Positions 9,029 through 18,383 are shown, numbered from the stretch's first letter. The stretch is DNA of 64,000 nt from Rhizobiaceae bacterium (GCA_016742175.1 JACVCH010000002.1:305529-369528); one strand, 5' to 3'. The notes: generated by a model from the letters alone, not told the origin. Numbers and translations: made by a program.

Positions 9029-9312
9029 TGCGGCTCCTTCGCACACCGGCCGCCGAGCGCGACCTGATCGACATCTGGACATATATCGCGACCGACAATC
9101 CGGACGCCGCCGATCGGCTCCTCGATGCCATCGGCGACCGGATCGCCCAACTGCTGGACCACCCCAAGCTGGGCCGGTTACGGCCGGACATCGCAGCGGA
9201 TGCGCGGTTCCTGCCGATCGGCAACTACGTCGTCCTCTATCGGCTCGACGGGCAAACCATTGAAATCGTTCGCGTCGTTCATGGCGCGCGGGATGTGACG
9301 TCGCTTTTCTAG
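9028..9312 (+). CDS. parE: ParE/RelE-superfamily toxin
   Basis: A 94-residue toxin of the ParE branch. Family marks are the N-terminal TPAAERDLIDIWTYIA, the central GRLRPDI and the C-terminal VVLYRLDGQTIEIVRVVHGARD. Known ParE toxins poison DNA gyrase; without biochemical data RelE-like mRNA cleavage cannot be excluded. The ATG at 9028 was chosen; a TTG one codon earlier is possible. The stop overlaps the stop of the oppositely transcribed oxidoreductase by two bases, so the two genes meet tail to tail. Confidence 0.85.
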   Translation: MRLLRTPAAERDLIDIWTYIATDNPDAADRLLDAIGDRIAQLLDHPKLGRLRPDIAADARFLPIGNYVVLYRLDGQTIEIVRVVHGARDVTSLF

Positions 9313-11414
9313 GCTGCCGGGCGGAGCCAGACCTTGGTGTCGTGGAAGGCGGCGCCGCCGTAGGGGGCGGCGGCGTCGGAGCCGGTGAGGACGTTGATGC
9401 CTTCGCCGCGCTCGTGCGAGCCGTTCGGCCAGATGCCTTCGGCGATCACCACGCCGCGCTTGACGCCGGCGAAAAGCTTTGCGTTCAGAACGACTTCGCC
9501 GCGTTCGTTGCCGATCTCGATGCGGTCGCCATCGGCGATGCCGAGGCTGGCGGCGTCGTCGGGGTGGAGCATCAGTTCGGGTCGGCCTTCCTTCTTGCGG
9601 GAGGTCGGCATTTCGGTGAAGGACGAGTTCAGGAATGACCGCGCCGGCGAGGTCGCCATGCGGAACGGATGGGCCGGATCGGCGCTCTCGATCAGCTCGA
9701 CATGGTCCGGAAACGCCGGCAAACCGGCCCAGTTTCCCTGCAAACCGATCGATTTCGGCGGTTTATTCGGCGAAACCGTCGCGATCCAGTCCGGTTTGAA
9801 GCGAAACTTTCCGCCAGAATGGCCGAATCCGTTCAAAAAATGCGCTTTTTCGAAGTCCGGCTGCATGTCCGCCCAGCGCTCTTCGGAGAAGGTTTCGAAG
9901 GTGCCGAGGCCGCGCTTTTCGAGCATCTTGTCGATGTGCTGGCGCTCGGTCAGGCCGAATCCAGGCAGGTCGGCGACGCCGAGGCGTTTTGCCAGCTCCT
10001 CGATGACGAAATGGTTGGTCTTCGGCCCCTCCGGCGCATCGACGACCTTCGGCCCCAGCACGATGTGGCTCTGGCCGCCGCCGCGATAGATGTCGTCATG
10101 TTCGAGGAACATGGTGGCGGGGATGACGACGTCGGCGAGCATGGCCGTGTCGGTCATGAAATGCTCGTGGACGGCGGTGAAGAGGTCGTCGCGCAGGAAG
10201 CCCTGTTTCACAAGCGTTTGCTCGGGCGCGACGTTGGCCGGGTTGGTGTTCTGGATCAGCATCGCGGTGACCGGCGGGCCGCTATTCAGCGCGGACGGAT
10301 CGTTGGTGAGGATCGGTCCGATACGGGACTGGTCGAGATGGCGGATCTTCGGGTCCAGGAAGCGGCGGCCTTCGAGCTCGGTCTTGTCGAGCTTGAAGAT
10401 GTCCGAATTGGAGTGGAATGCGCCGCCGCCCTCATATTGCCAAGCGCCGGTGACCGCGGGAATGGAGAGCGCGGCGTGCATGTTGGCCGCGCCGTTGCGG
10501 CTGCGGGTGAAGCCGTAGCCGAGGCGGAAGAAGGTGCGTTTCGTCTCGCCGACGAGCCGTGCGAAGGTCTCGATCTCGGCGACGGAGAGCCCGGTGATCG
10601 CGGCCGCCCATTCCGGCGTCTTCGTCGAAAGATGCGCCTCGAGACCCTTCGGATCGTCGGTGTACTTCTCCAGATAGGCACGGTCGGCGAAGCCGTCGCG
10701 GAAGAGGACGTGCATGACCGCGCAGGCGAGCGCGCCGTCGGTGCCGGGCTTGAGGATCAGCGCCAAGTCGGCCTGCTTCATCGTCGCGTTGTCGTAGACG
10801 TCGATGACGACGATCTTCGCGCCGCGCTCCTTGCGGGCCCTGACGGCGTGGGTCATCACGTTGACCTGCGTGACCACGGCATTGGTGCCCCAGATCACGA
10901 CGCAATCGGATTTCGCCATTTCACGCGGATCGACGCCGGTCAGAGCGCCGGCGCCCATGACCCAGCCGGTCCAGGCGAGATTGGTACAGATCGTGTCGAA
11001 AAAGCCGGAATACTTCTTGGCGTGGCGCAGGCGGTGGATGCCGTCGCGCTGAACGAGGCCCATCGTCCCCGCATAGTAGTATGGCCAAACGGATTCCGAG
11101 CCGTACTCGGCCTCCGCCGCCTCGAACTTTTCGGCGATCAGGTCGAGCGCGGCGTCCCAGCTCGCCGCCTTCCACTTGCCCTCGCCCTTCGCGCCGGCGC
11201 GCACCAGCGGCTTCAACAGGCGTTCGGGGTGGTGAATGCGCTCTGCGTAGCGGGCGACCTTGGCGCAGATGACGCCGGCCGTGTAGCTGTTTTCCTTCGC
11301 GCCATGGAGGCGGCCGATCTTGCCGTCGACGACTTCCACGTCGAGCGCGCAGGTGGACGGGCAATCATGCGGACAGGCCGAATGGCCGATGCGGATCGGG
11401 GCGTGCTGGTTCAT
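9309..11414 (-). CDS. Molybdopterin-dependent oxidoreductase
   Basis: A 701-residue member of the DMSO reductase superfamily (complex iron-sulphur molybdoenzymes). An N-terminal [4Fe-4S] motif, CPHDCPSTC with a later CAK, is at residues 14-50; then come the two Mo-cofactor domains (GTNAVVTQVN, FFRLGYGFTRSRNG, NTNPANVAPEQ) and the C-terminal cofactor-cap domain from about residue 590. There is no twin-arginine or other signal peptide, so it is cytoplasmic. No gene for an electron-transfer subunit or chaperone is adjacent; moaD/moaE at 19 kb make the cofactor. The substrate cannot be predicted. Relatives are annotated loosely as formate dehydrogenase-like or 'molybdopterin oxidoreductase family protein'. 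Confidence 0.85.
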   Translation of the reverse strand: MNQHAPIRIGHSACPHDCPSTCALDVEVVDGKIGRLHGAKENSYTAGVICAKVARYAERIHHPERLLKPLVRAGAKGEGKWKAASWDAALDLIAEKFEAAEAEYGSESVWPYYYAGTMGLVQRDGIHRLRHAKKYSGFFDTICTNLAWTGWVMGAGALTGVDPREMAKSDCVVIWGTNAVVTQVNVMTHAVRARKERGAKIVVIDVYDNATMKQADLALILKPGTDGALACAVMHVLFRDGFADRAYLEKYTDDPKGLEAHLSTKTPEWAAAITGLSVAEIETFARLVGETKRTFFRLGYGFTRSRNGAANMHAALSIPAVTGAWQYEGGGAFHSNSDIFKLDKTELEGRRFLDPKIRHLDQSRIGPILTNDPSALNSGPPVTAMLIQNTNPANVAPEQTLVKQGFLRDDLFTAVHEHFMTDTAMLADVVIPATMFLEHDDIYRGGGQSHIVLGPKVVDAPEGPKTNHFVIEELAKRLGVADLPGFGLTERQHIDKMLEKRGLGTFETFSEERWADMQPDFEKAHFLNGFGHSGGKFRFKPDWIATVSPNKPPKSIGLQGNWAGLPAFPDHVELIESADPAHPFRMATSPARSFLNSSFTEMPTSRKKEGRPELMLHPDDAASLGIADGDRIEIGNERGEVVLNAKLFAGVKRGVVIAEGIWPNGSHERGEGINVLTGSDAAAPYGGAAFHDTKVWLRPAA

Positions 11415-11485
11415 GCGCGGAACCTAGCCGAAATCGTTTCCAGCGTGTAGGCCGTGGACCCAACAAAAGGATTGATCCACCATGT

Positions 11486-11646
11486 GTGGGTCTGTTGAAT
11501 ATCACCGCACGGCTGTGCCGCGCTGAAATCTGCCGGTTCGGCGTCGGTCGTCGTCGAATATGCTCGGCATGTCCTTCCTCCTCCCTCCTTGAACCGACAA
11601 ATTTCCTCTGCGGCGCAGCCCGTGCGGTGATACTCAACAGACCCAC
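11486..11646. repeat. 161-bp inverted-repeat element between the oxidoreductase and rlmJ
   Basis: The ends of this stretch are near-perfect inverted repeats. From 11486 and from the complement of 11646, both read GTGGGTCTGTTGA, then A or G, then TATCACCGCACGG. Similarity continues inwards with small gaps for roughly 55 bases per arm, leaving a short centre. It has no coding capacity of its own. It looks like a MITE-like or palindromic intergenic element. I could not see a clear target-site duplication. Confidence 0.65.
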
Positions 11647-11672
11647 CTCGACGCGATCGATCGGACAGAAAC

Positions 11673-12533
11673 GTGAACTATCGCCACATCTACCATGCCG
11701 GCAATTTCGCCGACGTGGTCAAGCACATCATCCTGGCCCGCACGATCGACTATCTGAAGCGCAAGCCCGGCGCATTCCGGGTGATCGACACCCATGCCGG
11801 GATCGGCGTCTACGATCTGTCGTCGGACGAAGCGCAGAAGACCGGCGAGTGGAAAGACGGGATCGGCCGGCTGCTCGACGCCGACCTGCCCGGCGATGCG
11901 GCGACGCTGATCGCGCCCTATCTCGATGCCGTCCGCGCGGCGAACGCGGCCGGCGGCCTCACCGCCTATCCCGGATCGCCGGCGATCGCGCGCCATCTCC
12001 TGCGCGGCCAGGACAGGCTGACCGCGATCGAACTTCATCCGGCCGACGCCGAAACGCTGAAAGACCGGTTTGCCGGCGACTTCCAGACCCGCGTGATCGA
12101 ACTCGACGGCTGGCTGGCGCTCGGCGCGCATCTGCCGCCGAAGGAAAAGCGCGGTCTCGTCATCGTCGACCCGCCCTTCGAGCGCGAAGGCGAGTTCGAC
12201 CGGCTCGTCGAAGGGCTCATGAAAGCCCACAAGCGCTGGCCGGGCGGGACCTATCTGATGTGGTATCCGGTGAAGAACCGGAAAGCGGTCGCCACCTTCC
12301 GCGATGCGCTTCGCGCTTCAGGCATCGCCAAGATTCTCGACCTGTCGCTCGACATCCGAGCGCCGAGCGTGCCGGAGCGGCTCGACGGGACGGGGCTCGT
12401 CGTCGTCAACCCGCCCTACCCGCTCGAAGCGGAGATGAAAATCGTGCTTCCCGTCCTCGCGCGGCTGCTCGGCGATGGCAAAGACGCAACATGGCGGGCC
12501 GAATGGCTTGCCGGCGAGCGCGCGCCATCTTGA
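11673..12533 (+). CDS. rlmJ: 23S rRNA (adenine(2030)-N6)-methyltransferase
   Basis: A 286-residue SAM-dependent methyltransferase that modifies A2030 of 23S rRNA. The N terminus MNYRHIYHAGNFADVVKH is characteristic of RlmJ, DTHAGIGVYDL is the SAM site, and VDPPFE near residue 169 is the DPPY-type catalytic motif of N6-adenine methylases. The start is a GTG at 11673, just past the inverted-repeat element, so transcription of rlmJ may start in or read through that element. Confidence 0.93.
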   Translation: MNYRHIYHAGNFADVVKHIILARTIDYLKRKPGAFRVIDTHAGIGVYDLSSDEAQKTGEWKDGIGRLLDADLPGDAATLIAPYLDAVRAANAAGGLTAYPGSPAIARHLLRGQDRLTAIELHPADAETLKDRFAGDFQTRVIELDGWLALGAHLPPKEKRGLVIVDPPFEREGEFDRLVEGLMKAHKRWPGGTYLMWYPVKNRKAVATFRDALRASGIAKILDLSLDIRAPSVPERLDGTGLVVVNPPYPLEAEMKIVLPVLARLLGDGKDATWRAEWLAGERAPS

Positions 12534-12591
12534 CCGAAATGCGGCGGTGACGGACATTGCCGACTCATTGACCGCCCTCGGGAGACTTTCC

Positions 12592-13041
12592 ATGGCCATT
12601 TCGCTTCGCCGGGCCGGCGCTGCTTTCTTCACGGCACTTTCCATCCTTGCCGGCGGCATGACGCATCAGGCGGCGGCGGCCGACATGGTTCGGGGCGTCT
12701 ATGCGACCGATCCGGGCGTATGCGGAAACGACAAGGTGCTTGGCGCGATCACCAAAAAATTCGCCTATCAGGTGCGCAACGTGCCCAACCTGCCGATGGT
12801 CGACATCGTCGAATTCCGGCAGATCCGCGAGAACCGCTACCTGCCGTCGCGTCCCGACTGGCCGATCGAGCGCCGCTACTGCATCGCCGACGTGCACCTG
12901 ACCAACGGCCACACGCGCGACGTCTGGTATCTGATCGAGCATCCGATGGGCTTCGCCTCGATCGGCAGCAACGTCGAATTCTGCGTGCTCGGCTTCGACC
13001 GCTGGAAGGTGTATGGCGGAAATTGCCGCGTCCTGCGCTGA
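12592..13041 (+). CDS. Small secreted cysteine-containing protein, function unknown
   Basis: A 149-residue protein with a signal peptide (about residues 1-29, ending in HQAAAA). The mature part has four cysteines, which fits two disulphides in the periplasm, and no family that I can name. The ATG at 12592 is taken because it begins the signal sequence, with GGGAG upstream; the longer frame to 12475 overlaps rlmJ and was rejected. The last 29 bases overlap the start of the RNase T2 gene in another frame, so the two may be translated together. Confidence 0.72.
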   Translation: MAISLRRAGAAFFTALSILAGGMTHQAAAADMVRGVYATDPGVCGNDKVLGAITKKFAYQVRNVPNLPMVDIVEFRQIRENRYLPSRPDWPIERRYCIADVHLTNGHTRDVWYLIEHPMGFASIGSNVEFCVLGFDRWKVYGGNCRVLR

Positions 13042-13675
13042 TCATTTGCCCGTTCGTCTGATCGGATTGCTGGCCGCCTGCCTTGCGCTGGCAGGTTGCG
13101 GCGACGAAAGCGGCGGCGAGCAAGCCGCGCCCTTCGACTTCTACGTCCTCGCGCTGTCCTGGTCGCCGAGCTATTGCGCGGCCGGGGGTGGCGATGCGGA
13201 CCCACAACAATGCGACACCGATCGCAACCTCGGCTTCGTCGTGCATGGGCTGTGGCCGCAATTCGAGGATGGCTGGCCGGAATATTGCGACGACGACGCG
13301 CGCAATCCGTCCCGCGCCGAGATCGACGCCATCGACGACATCATCCCCTCCGACGGATTGATCCGGCATCAATGGCGCAAGCACGGCACATGCAGCGGGC
13401 TTTCGGCCGATACCTATTTCGACACGACCCGCGCCGCCTTCGACAGGCTGAACCTGCCCGAACTCAGACAACGCCGCGTGTCGGCTGAAGGCGTGCGGGC
13501 GGCCTTCCTCGAGGCCAATGACGGCATGTCCGATGATGGGCTCGCGGTCACGTGCGACAGCGGCCTCCTGCGCGAAGTGCGCATCTGCATGACCTCCGAG
13601 CTCGACTTCCGCGCGTGCCCGCAGGTGGCCGAGCGCTCCTGCCGCCAGCGCGATTTGCGCCTGCCCGCACCCTGA
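13013..13675 (+). CDS. RNase T2-family ribonuclease, predicted lipoprotein
   Basis: A secreted RNase of the T2 family. The active-site segments are HGLWP with H78 and IRHQWRKHGTC with H119 and H124. In many family members the residue after the first His of the second segment is Glu; here it is Gln. The N terminus carries a lipobox, LAGC at residues 26-29, so the enzyme is probably anchored to a membrane and exposed to the periplasm, where it would degrade RNA. Several cysteines are placed as in T2 disulphides. The ATG at 13013 has GGAAGG close upstream; a TTG at 13046 would give a cleaner signal peptide and is a real alternative. Confidence 0.85.
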   Translation: MAEIAASCADHLPVRLIGLLAACLALAGCGDESGGEQAAPFDFYVLALSWSPSYCAAGGGDADPQQCDTDRNLGFVVHGLWPQFEDGWPEYCDDDARNPSRAEIDAIDDIIPSDGLIRHQWRKHGTCSGLSADTYFDTTRAAFDRLNLPELRQRRVSAEGVRAAFLEANDGMSDDGLAVTCDSGLLREVRICMTSELDFRACPQVAERSCRQRDLRLPAP

Positions 13676-13746
13676 ACGAGATGTGATTGCCCGTGCGGCG
13701 CTGCTCGCATAGCTTGTCGGCAACATATCGCATGGAGGTTCCGTGA

Positions 13747-14343
13747 ATGCCGAGACTGCTTTACTCGCCCGCTTCGCCCTACAGCGCCAAGGTGCGCATG
13801 GCCGCCACCCACACCGGCTACGCGCTCGATGCGGAAGTCGTCGACACCAACGCCGACCCCGAGTTGCTCCTGAACGCGAATCCGCTCGGCAAGATTCCCT
13901 GCCTCGTGACCGATGACGGCCAGGGCATTCACGACAGCCGCGTCATCATGCAGTTCATCAACCGCGAGACCGGCAACACGCTCTATCCGCGCAACGCCGC
14001 CAAGCGGCTGGAGGCCGAGAAGCTGGAAGCGATCGCAGACGGCATCTGCGATTGCCTGCTCGCCCATGTCTACGAGCGCCGGTTTCGGCCGGAGGAGAAG
14101 ATCCACCTGCCCTGGCTCGAACGGCAATGGTCGAAGGCGACGCGCGCGCTCGACGAACTCAACGAAAACCCGCCGAAGCTGACCAAGAAGATCACCGGCG
14201 GGCACATCGCGCTGCGCGCCACGCTCGGCTATCTGGCGCTGCGCTTCGACGGCCAGTGGGAGCGCGGGCGGGCCAAGCTGACCCGCTGGGCCAAGCGTTT
14301 CGACGAACGCTTTCCGGAAATCGCGGCTCAACTGCCGAAATAG
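13747..14343 (+). CDS. Glutathione S-transferase family protein
   Basis: A 198-residue cytosolic GST. The N-terminal thioredoxin-like domain begins LLYSPASPYSAKVRMAA, with S9/S12 near the glutathione site; NPLGKIPCLV contains the cis-proline loop and DSRVIMQFI the gamma-glutamyl contact (DS). The all-helical C-terminal domain follows from about residue 85. The substrate is unknown. The gene is followed by a strong hairpin shared with the oppositely oriented omp gene. Confidence 0.88.
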   Translation: MPRLLYSPASPYSAKVRMAATHTGYALDAEVVDTNADPELLLNANPLGKIPCLVTDDGQGIHDSRVIMQFINRETGNTLYPRNAAKRLEAEKLEAIADGICDCLLAHVYERRFRPEEKIHLPWLERQWSKATRALDELNENPPKLTKKITGGHIALRATLGYLALRFDGQWERGRAKLTRWAKRFDERFPEIAAQLPK

Positions 14344-14354
14344 CGCACAAACAA

Positions 14355-14380
14355 AAAGGCCGGCGAAATCGCCGGCCTTT
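14355..14380. terminator. Bidirectional terminator between gst and omp
   Basis: AAAGGCCGGCG and its complement form a near-perfect hairpin with an AAAT loop, flanked by A-run and TTT. It sits between the convergent genes and can end transcription in both directions. Confidence 0.85.
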
Positions 14381-14402
14381 CCGCATCCAGTACGAGACTG
14401 AA

Positions 14403-15068
14403 TTAGAACTTCACACCAAGACCAACCGAAACGCGGTGGTTGTTGGAGTCGATGTCCGTCGTGCCGAGGCCCGGCAGCGTGTACTCTTCCGAACCGTAGT
14501 CCGTGTAGCGGTACTCGAGGCGGCCGAAGACCTGGTCGGTCAGCTTGGCATCGACGCCGGCGCCGACGGTGTAGCCGAGGGCGACGTTGGTGTCGCGGTT
14601 GCCGGCAACGTCGGTGATGCGCTGACGCTCGGCGGCGAGACCAGCCGTACCGTAGAGCAGGATGTCTTCGGTGACGGTCACACCGGCGCGGCCGCGGAGC
14701 GAGCCGTCAACCGTGGTGCGCGAGTTGAAGCCAGCGGCATCGCCGTCGACATCGGAGTAGTTGATGTCGGCTTCAGCACCGTAGACGAACGAGCCGTTCT
14801 GGACGTTGAAACCGCCAAACGCGCCGCCCATCCAGCCTTCGGTGTCGGCCGTGTCGCCGTTGAACTCGTTCTCGGTCTCACCGTTGAAGCCGTAGCCGAG
14901 GCTCACACCGGCGTAGGGGCCGGACCAGGTGTTGACCGGAGCGATCTCCATCGGAGCGGCCGGTGCCGGCGGCTCCTGGTAGACAACGTCAGCGGCAAGC
15001 GCGGGGGCCGAGGCAAGCACGGCAACGCCGAGTGCGAGAGCAGCGGGACGGTAGAAACGATTATTCAT
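14403..15068 (-). CDS. Outer membrane beta-barrel protein, Omp25/31-like
   Basis: A 221-residue outer-membrane protein with a signal peptide of about 25 residues ending in ALAA, a proline-rich linker (EPPAPAAPMEIAP), then an 8-stranded barrel of the Omp25/31 porin-like family: WSGPYAGVSLGYGF, GGFNVQNGSFVYGAE, RGRAGVTVTEDILLYGTAGLA, LEYRYTDYG, and a terminal RVSVGLGVKF with the C-terminal Phe needed for BAM recognition. AAGGAG lies upstream of the ATG, consistent with strong expression. Such proteins are abundant structural proteins in Hyphomicrobiales. Confidence 0.92.
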   Translation of the reverse strand: MNNRFYRPAALALGVAVLASAPALAADVVYQEPPAPAAPMEIAPVNTWSGPYAGVSLGYGFNGETENEFNGDTADTEGWMGGAFGGFNVQNGSFVYGAEADINYSDVDGDAAGFNSRTTVDGSLRGRAGVTVTEDILLYGTAGLAAERQRITDVAGNRDTNVALGYTVGAGVDAKLTDQVFGRLEYRYTDYGSEEYTLPGLGTTDIDSNNHRVSVGLGVKF

Positions 15069-15454
15069 TTTTAAAACTCCTTAGCCACGGGAGAACCAAT
15101 ACGCGGTTCCCGACTTCGAGACAGACGCTGAAACCCTTACGGGAGGCAAATGGTTCCCGGCGTCGACCGAGGCGAATTTCGTGTCGAATTGCGGCTGAAC
15201 CCAAACTGAAAAGGGGTCATTCCCGGGCTGCAATATGGCTGCAATGTGACGTTGCATTCATGCCACAGTGATGCGCGGCAGCTCTTGGTAACTCTCTGTT
15301 TACTATACGAGAATCCGGGCGCCTGCAAGCGGGCTGCAACCGGCGCCGGATTTGCGGCGATGGCAGGATGGACGCGGGAAAAGCCGCCGGCGGTCTTCTG
15401 CTCCGCGCCTTTGCCGCCTATATCTGGGCTCCTTTCCCCGGCTCTCATGATCGG
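15069..15454. promoter_or_regulatory. Divergent intergenic region omp/SDR
   Basis: These 386 bases carry the promoters of the omp gene (minus) and the SDR-uvrC-pgsA run (plus). On the plus strand TACTAT at about 15301 may be a -10 element. An imperfect long hairpin pairs AATCCGGGCGCC (15312-15323) with GGCGCCGGATT (15342-15352) in the SDR leader; it has no T-run. The open frame from 15368 in phase with the SDR lacks family similarity and is not counted as coding. Confidence 0.35.
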
Positions 15455-16222
15455 ATGATGCAGACCAATCTCAAAGTCGCCCTCGTCACGGGCGGCGCGC
15501 AGCGCATCGGCAAAGCCATCGTCGAGGATCTGGCCGCGCACGGCTTCGCGGTCGCGATCCATTGCAACGGCTCGCGCGCGGCCGCCGACCGGCTGGCAGC
15601 AGACCTCGCCGCCAAGGGCGCGGCATGCGCCGTGGTCGAGGCCGACCTGACCGACCGGGCTGCCGTCGCCGGGCTTGTCGCGGATGCGGAATCGAAGCTC
15701 GGGCCGGTGACGCTGCTCGTCAACAATGCCTCGATCTTCGAGGACGACGCTGCGGCCGATTTCGACTGGGACTCGTGGGACCGGCATTTCGCGATCCACC
15801 TCGAGGCGCCGACAATGCTCGCGCGGACTGTGGCGCAACGCCTGCCCGCAGGAAGTGAAGGACTGGTCGTCAACCTGATCGACCAGCGGGTCTGGCGGCT
15901 GACGCCGCGTTTCTTTTCCTACACGCTGTCGAAATCGGCGCTCTGGACCGCGACGCGAACGCTGGCGCAGGCGCTCGCGCCCAAGGTGCGCGTCAATGCG
16001 ATCGGGCCCGGCCCGACGCTTGCCAACGAGCGCCAGGAGGACGACGATTTCCGGGCTCAGGTCGAAGCGCTGCTCTTGAAGCGCGGGCCGGACCTTGCCG
16101 AATTCGGGCGGACGATCCGCTGGCTCTGGGAGGCGCGGTCGGTCACCGGCCAGATGATCGCGCTCGACGGCGGGCAGCATCTCGCCTGGGAAACGCCGGA
16201 TGTCGCAGGGGTCGCCGAATGA
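15455..16222 (+). CDS. SDR oxidoreductase, pteridine reductase-like
   Basis: A 255-residue short-chain dehydrogenase. The nucleotide site is [11 protein letters not shown], the structural motif is NNAS (not the usual NNAG) in [11 protein letters not shown], and the catalytic YxxxK is YTLSK. NNAS followed by an acidic stretch is typical of the PTR1/FolM branch (pteridine or dihydromonapterin reductases), so a role in pterin reduction is a reasonable inference. It overlaps uvrC by 4 bases (ATGA). The ATG at 15455 is followed at once by a second ATG, and either may be used. Confidence 0.85.
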   Translation: MMQTNLKVALVTGGAQRIGKAIVEDLAAHGFAVAIHCNGSRAAADRLAADLAAKGAACAVVEADLTDRAAVAGLVADAESKLGPVTLLVNNASIFEDDAAADFDWDSWDRHFAIHLEAPTMLARTVAQRLPAGSEGLVVNLIDQRVWRLTPRFFSYTLSKSALWTATRTLAQALAPKVRVNAIGPGPTLANERQEDDDFRAQVEALLLKRGPDLAEFGRTIRWLWEARSVTGQMIALDGGQHLAWETPDVAGVAE

Positions 16223-18279
16223 AGCCGCCGACGCCCGAAAAAGGCACGACCGCGTTGAAGCGGGCCGAGCGCTCGAATGGCGACGTCGCCGGCTACATGC
16301 CGAACGGCGACGACGAGGACGAGAGCGAGGAGACCGAGGCCGAACCGCAGGCCGCGACCGTCGATCTCGGCATCGAATGGGAGAGCGACCGCGGCGACGC
16401 GGAGGGCAAGACCGGCGTCGACGTCATCCAGACGCTGGTCAAGCGCCTGCCCAATTCGCCCGGCGTCTACCGCATGATCAACGCCGCCGGCGACGTGCTC
16501 TATGTCGGCAAGGCGCGTAGCCTGAAGAAGCGCGTGACCAACTACGCGCAGGGGCGCGGCCACACCAACCGGATCGGCCGGATGGTGCGCGAGACGGCGC
16601 ATATGGAGTTCGTCGTCACCCGCACGGAGATCGAGGCGCTTCTGCTGGAAGCGAATCTGATCAAGCGGTTGCGGCCGCGCTTTAACGTCCTGATGCGGGA
16701 CGACAAGTCGTTTCCCTACATTCTCCTGACCCGCGACCACCCCTCGCCCGGCATCTTCAAGCATCGCGGCGCGCGTTCCAAGAAGGGCGACTATTTCGGG
16801 CCGTTCGCCTCGGCGGGCGCGGTCGGGCGCACGATCAACTCGCTGCAGCGCGCGTTCCTTTTGCGCACCTGCACGGATTCGGTGTTCGAGACCCGGACAC
16901 GGCCGTGCCTTCTCTACCAGATCAAGCGCTGCTCGGGGCCGTGCACGAACGAAGTGTCCAGGGCCGATTATGACGAACTCGTCGACGAGGCGAAGGCGTT
17001 TTTGTCGGGCAAGTCGTCGAAGATCGTCGCGGAGATTTCGAAGGCGATGCAGGACGCTTCGGAAGAGCTCGATTTCGAGCGGGCCGCGATCTATCGCGAC
17101 CGCCTGTCGGCGCTTTCGCACGTGCAGAGCCATCAGGGCATCAACACGCAGTCGACCGAAGAGGCGGACGTCTTCGCCATCCACCAGGAGGGTGGGCAGA
17201 ACTGCATCGAGGTGTTCTTCTTCCGCACCGGCCAGAATTGGGGCAACCGCGCCTATTTCCCGAAGGCCGATCCGTCGATCGAGGCGCCGGAGGTGCTCGG
17301 CGCGTTCCTGGCGCAGTTCTACGACGACAAGCCGATCCCGCGGACGATCCTGCTGTCGCAGGCCGTCGAGGAACAGCAATTGCTGGCCGAGGCGCTGGCG
17401 ACCAAGGCGGGGCGCAAGATCACCGTGATGGTGCCGCAGCGCGGCGAGAAGAAGGATCTGACCGACCACGCTCTGCAGAACGCGCGGCAGGGGCTCGGGC
17501 GGCGGCTGGCCGAGACCTCGTCGCAGGCGCGGCTCCTGCAGGGGCTGGCGGAAGCCTTCGCCCTGCCCGCCGCGCCGCGCCGGATCGAGGTGTTCGACAA
17601 TTCGCACATCATGGGCACCAACGCCGTCGGCGCGATGATCGTCGCCGGGCCGGAAGGCTTCGTGAAGAACCAGTACCGCAAGTTCAACATCCGCTCGACC
17701 GACATCACGCCGGGCGACGATTTCGGCATGATGCGCGAGGTGATGGAGCGGCGGTTCTCGCGGCTGATCAAGGAAAACGGCGTGCCGGACCGCACCGCGC
17801 CGGCCGACAGCGACGAGTTCCCGGCCTGGCCGGACCTTCTCCTGATCGACGGCGGACAGGGACAGCTTTCGGCCGTGCGCAAGATCCTGGCCGATCTCGG
17901 CATCGAGGATGCGGTGACGACGATCGGCGTCGCCAAGGGCGTCGACCGCGATGCGGGGCGCGAGCGGTTCTTCATCCCCGGCCGCGATTCTTTCTCGCTG
18001 CCGATGCGCGATCCGGTGCTCTATTTCGTCCAGCGCCTGCGCGACGAGGCGCATCGCTTCGCGATCGGATCGCACCGGGCGCGGCGCAAGAAGGAGATGG
18101 TGCGCAATCCGCTCGACGAGATCGCAGGCATCGGCCCCGGCCGCAAGCGCGCGCTGCTGCACCATTTCGGCACGGCAAAGGCCGTCAGCCGGGCGGGCGT
18201 CGACGACCTGATGTCGGTCTCTGGCATCTCGGCGGCGGTCGCGAAAACGATCTACGACCATTTCCACGAGAAGGGGTGA
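16219..18279 (+). CDS. uvrC: Excinuclease ABC subunit C
   Basis: The dual-incision nuclease of nucleotide excision repair, 686 residues. Order of domains: an acidic N-terminal extension of about 75 residues not present in E. coli UvrC, the GIY-YIG nuclease ([21 protein letters not shown], cut here into parts), the Cys-containing LRTCTDSVF...[15 protein letters not shown] region, the UVR motif near [14 protein letters not shown] that binds UvrB, the RNase H-like second nuclease ([22 protein letters not shown]), and C-terminal helix-hairpin-helix pairs ([25 protein letters not shown]). Overlap with the preceding SDR suggests one transcript. Confidence 0.97.
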   Translation: MKPPTPEKGTTALKRAERSNGDVAGYMPNGDDEDESEETEAEPQAATVDLGIEWESDRGDAEGKTGVDVIQTLVKRLPNSPGVYRMINAAGDVLYVGKARSLKKRVTNYAQGRGHTNRIGRMVRETAHMEFVVTRTEIEALLLEANLIKRLRPRFNVLMRDDKSFPYILLTRDHPSPGIFKHRGARSKKGDYFGPFASAGAVGRTINSLQRAFLLRTCTDSVFETRTRPCLLYQIKRCSGPCTNEVSRADYDELVDEAKAFLSGKSSKIVAEISKAMQDASEELDFERAAIYRDRLSALSHVQSHQGINTQSTEEADVFAIHQEGGQNCIEVFFFRTGQNWGNRAYFPKADPSIEAPEVLGAFLAQFYDDKPIPRTILLSQAVEEQQLLAEALATKAGRKITVMVPQRGEKKDLTDHALQNARQGLGRRLAETSSQARLLQGLAEAFALPAAPRRIEVFDNSHIMGTNAVGAMIVAGPEGFVKNQYRKFNIRSTDITPGDDFGMMREVMERRFSRLIKENGVPDRTAPADSDEFPAWPDLLLIDGGQGQLSAVRKILADLGIEDAVTTIGVAKGVDRDAGRERFFIPGRDSFSLPMRDPVLYFVQRLRDEAHRFAIGSHRARRKKEMVRNPLDEIAGIGPGRKRALLHHFGTAKAVSRAGVDDLMSVSGISAAVAKTIYDHFHEKG

Positions 18280-18383
18280 CGGCGCGCGGCCCACGCGATA
18301 CGAACCGGCAGCTTGACTTGCCCCACACCACCCGCGAACCTGACGCTGAACGGTGCAGTTCGATGCAGAAACAACAGGCTTTC

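Noticed and set aside
9667..11450. 593-codon plus-strand frame opposite the molybdoenzyme
   Set aside because: Antisense shadow; the minus-strand frame has cofactor and cluster motifs.
11470..11650. Small genes on both strands in the inverted-repeat element
   Set aside because: The two frames resemble each other only because the element is palindromic; neither has a ribosome site or family similarity.
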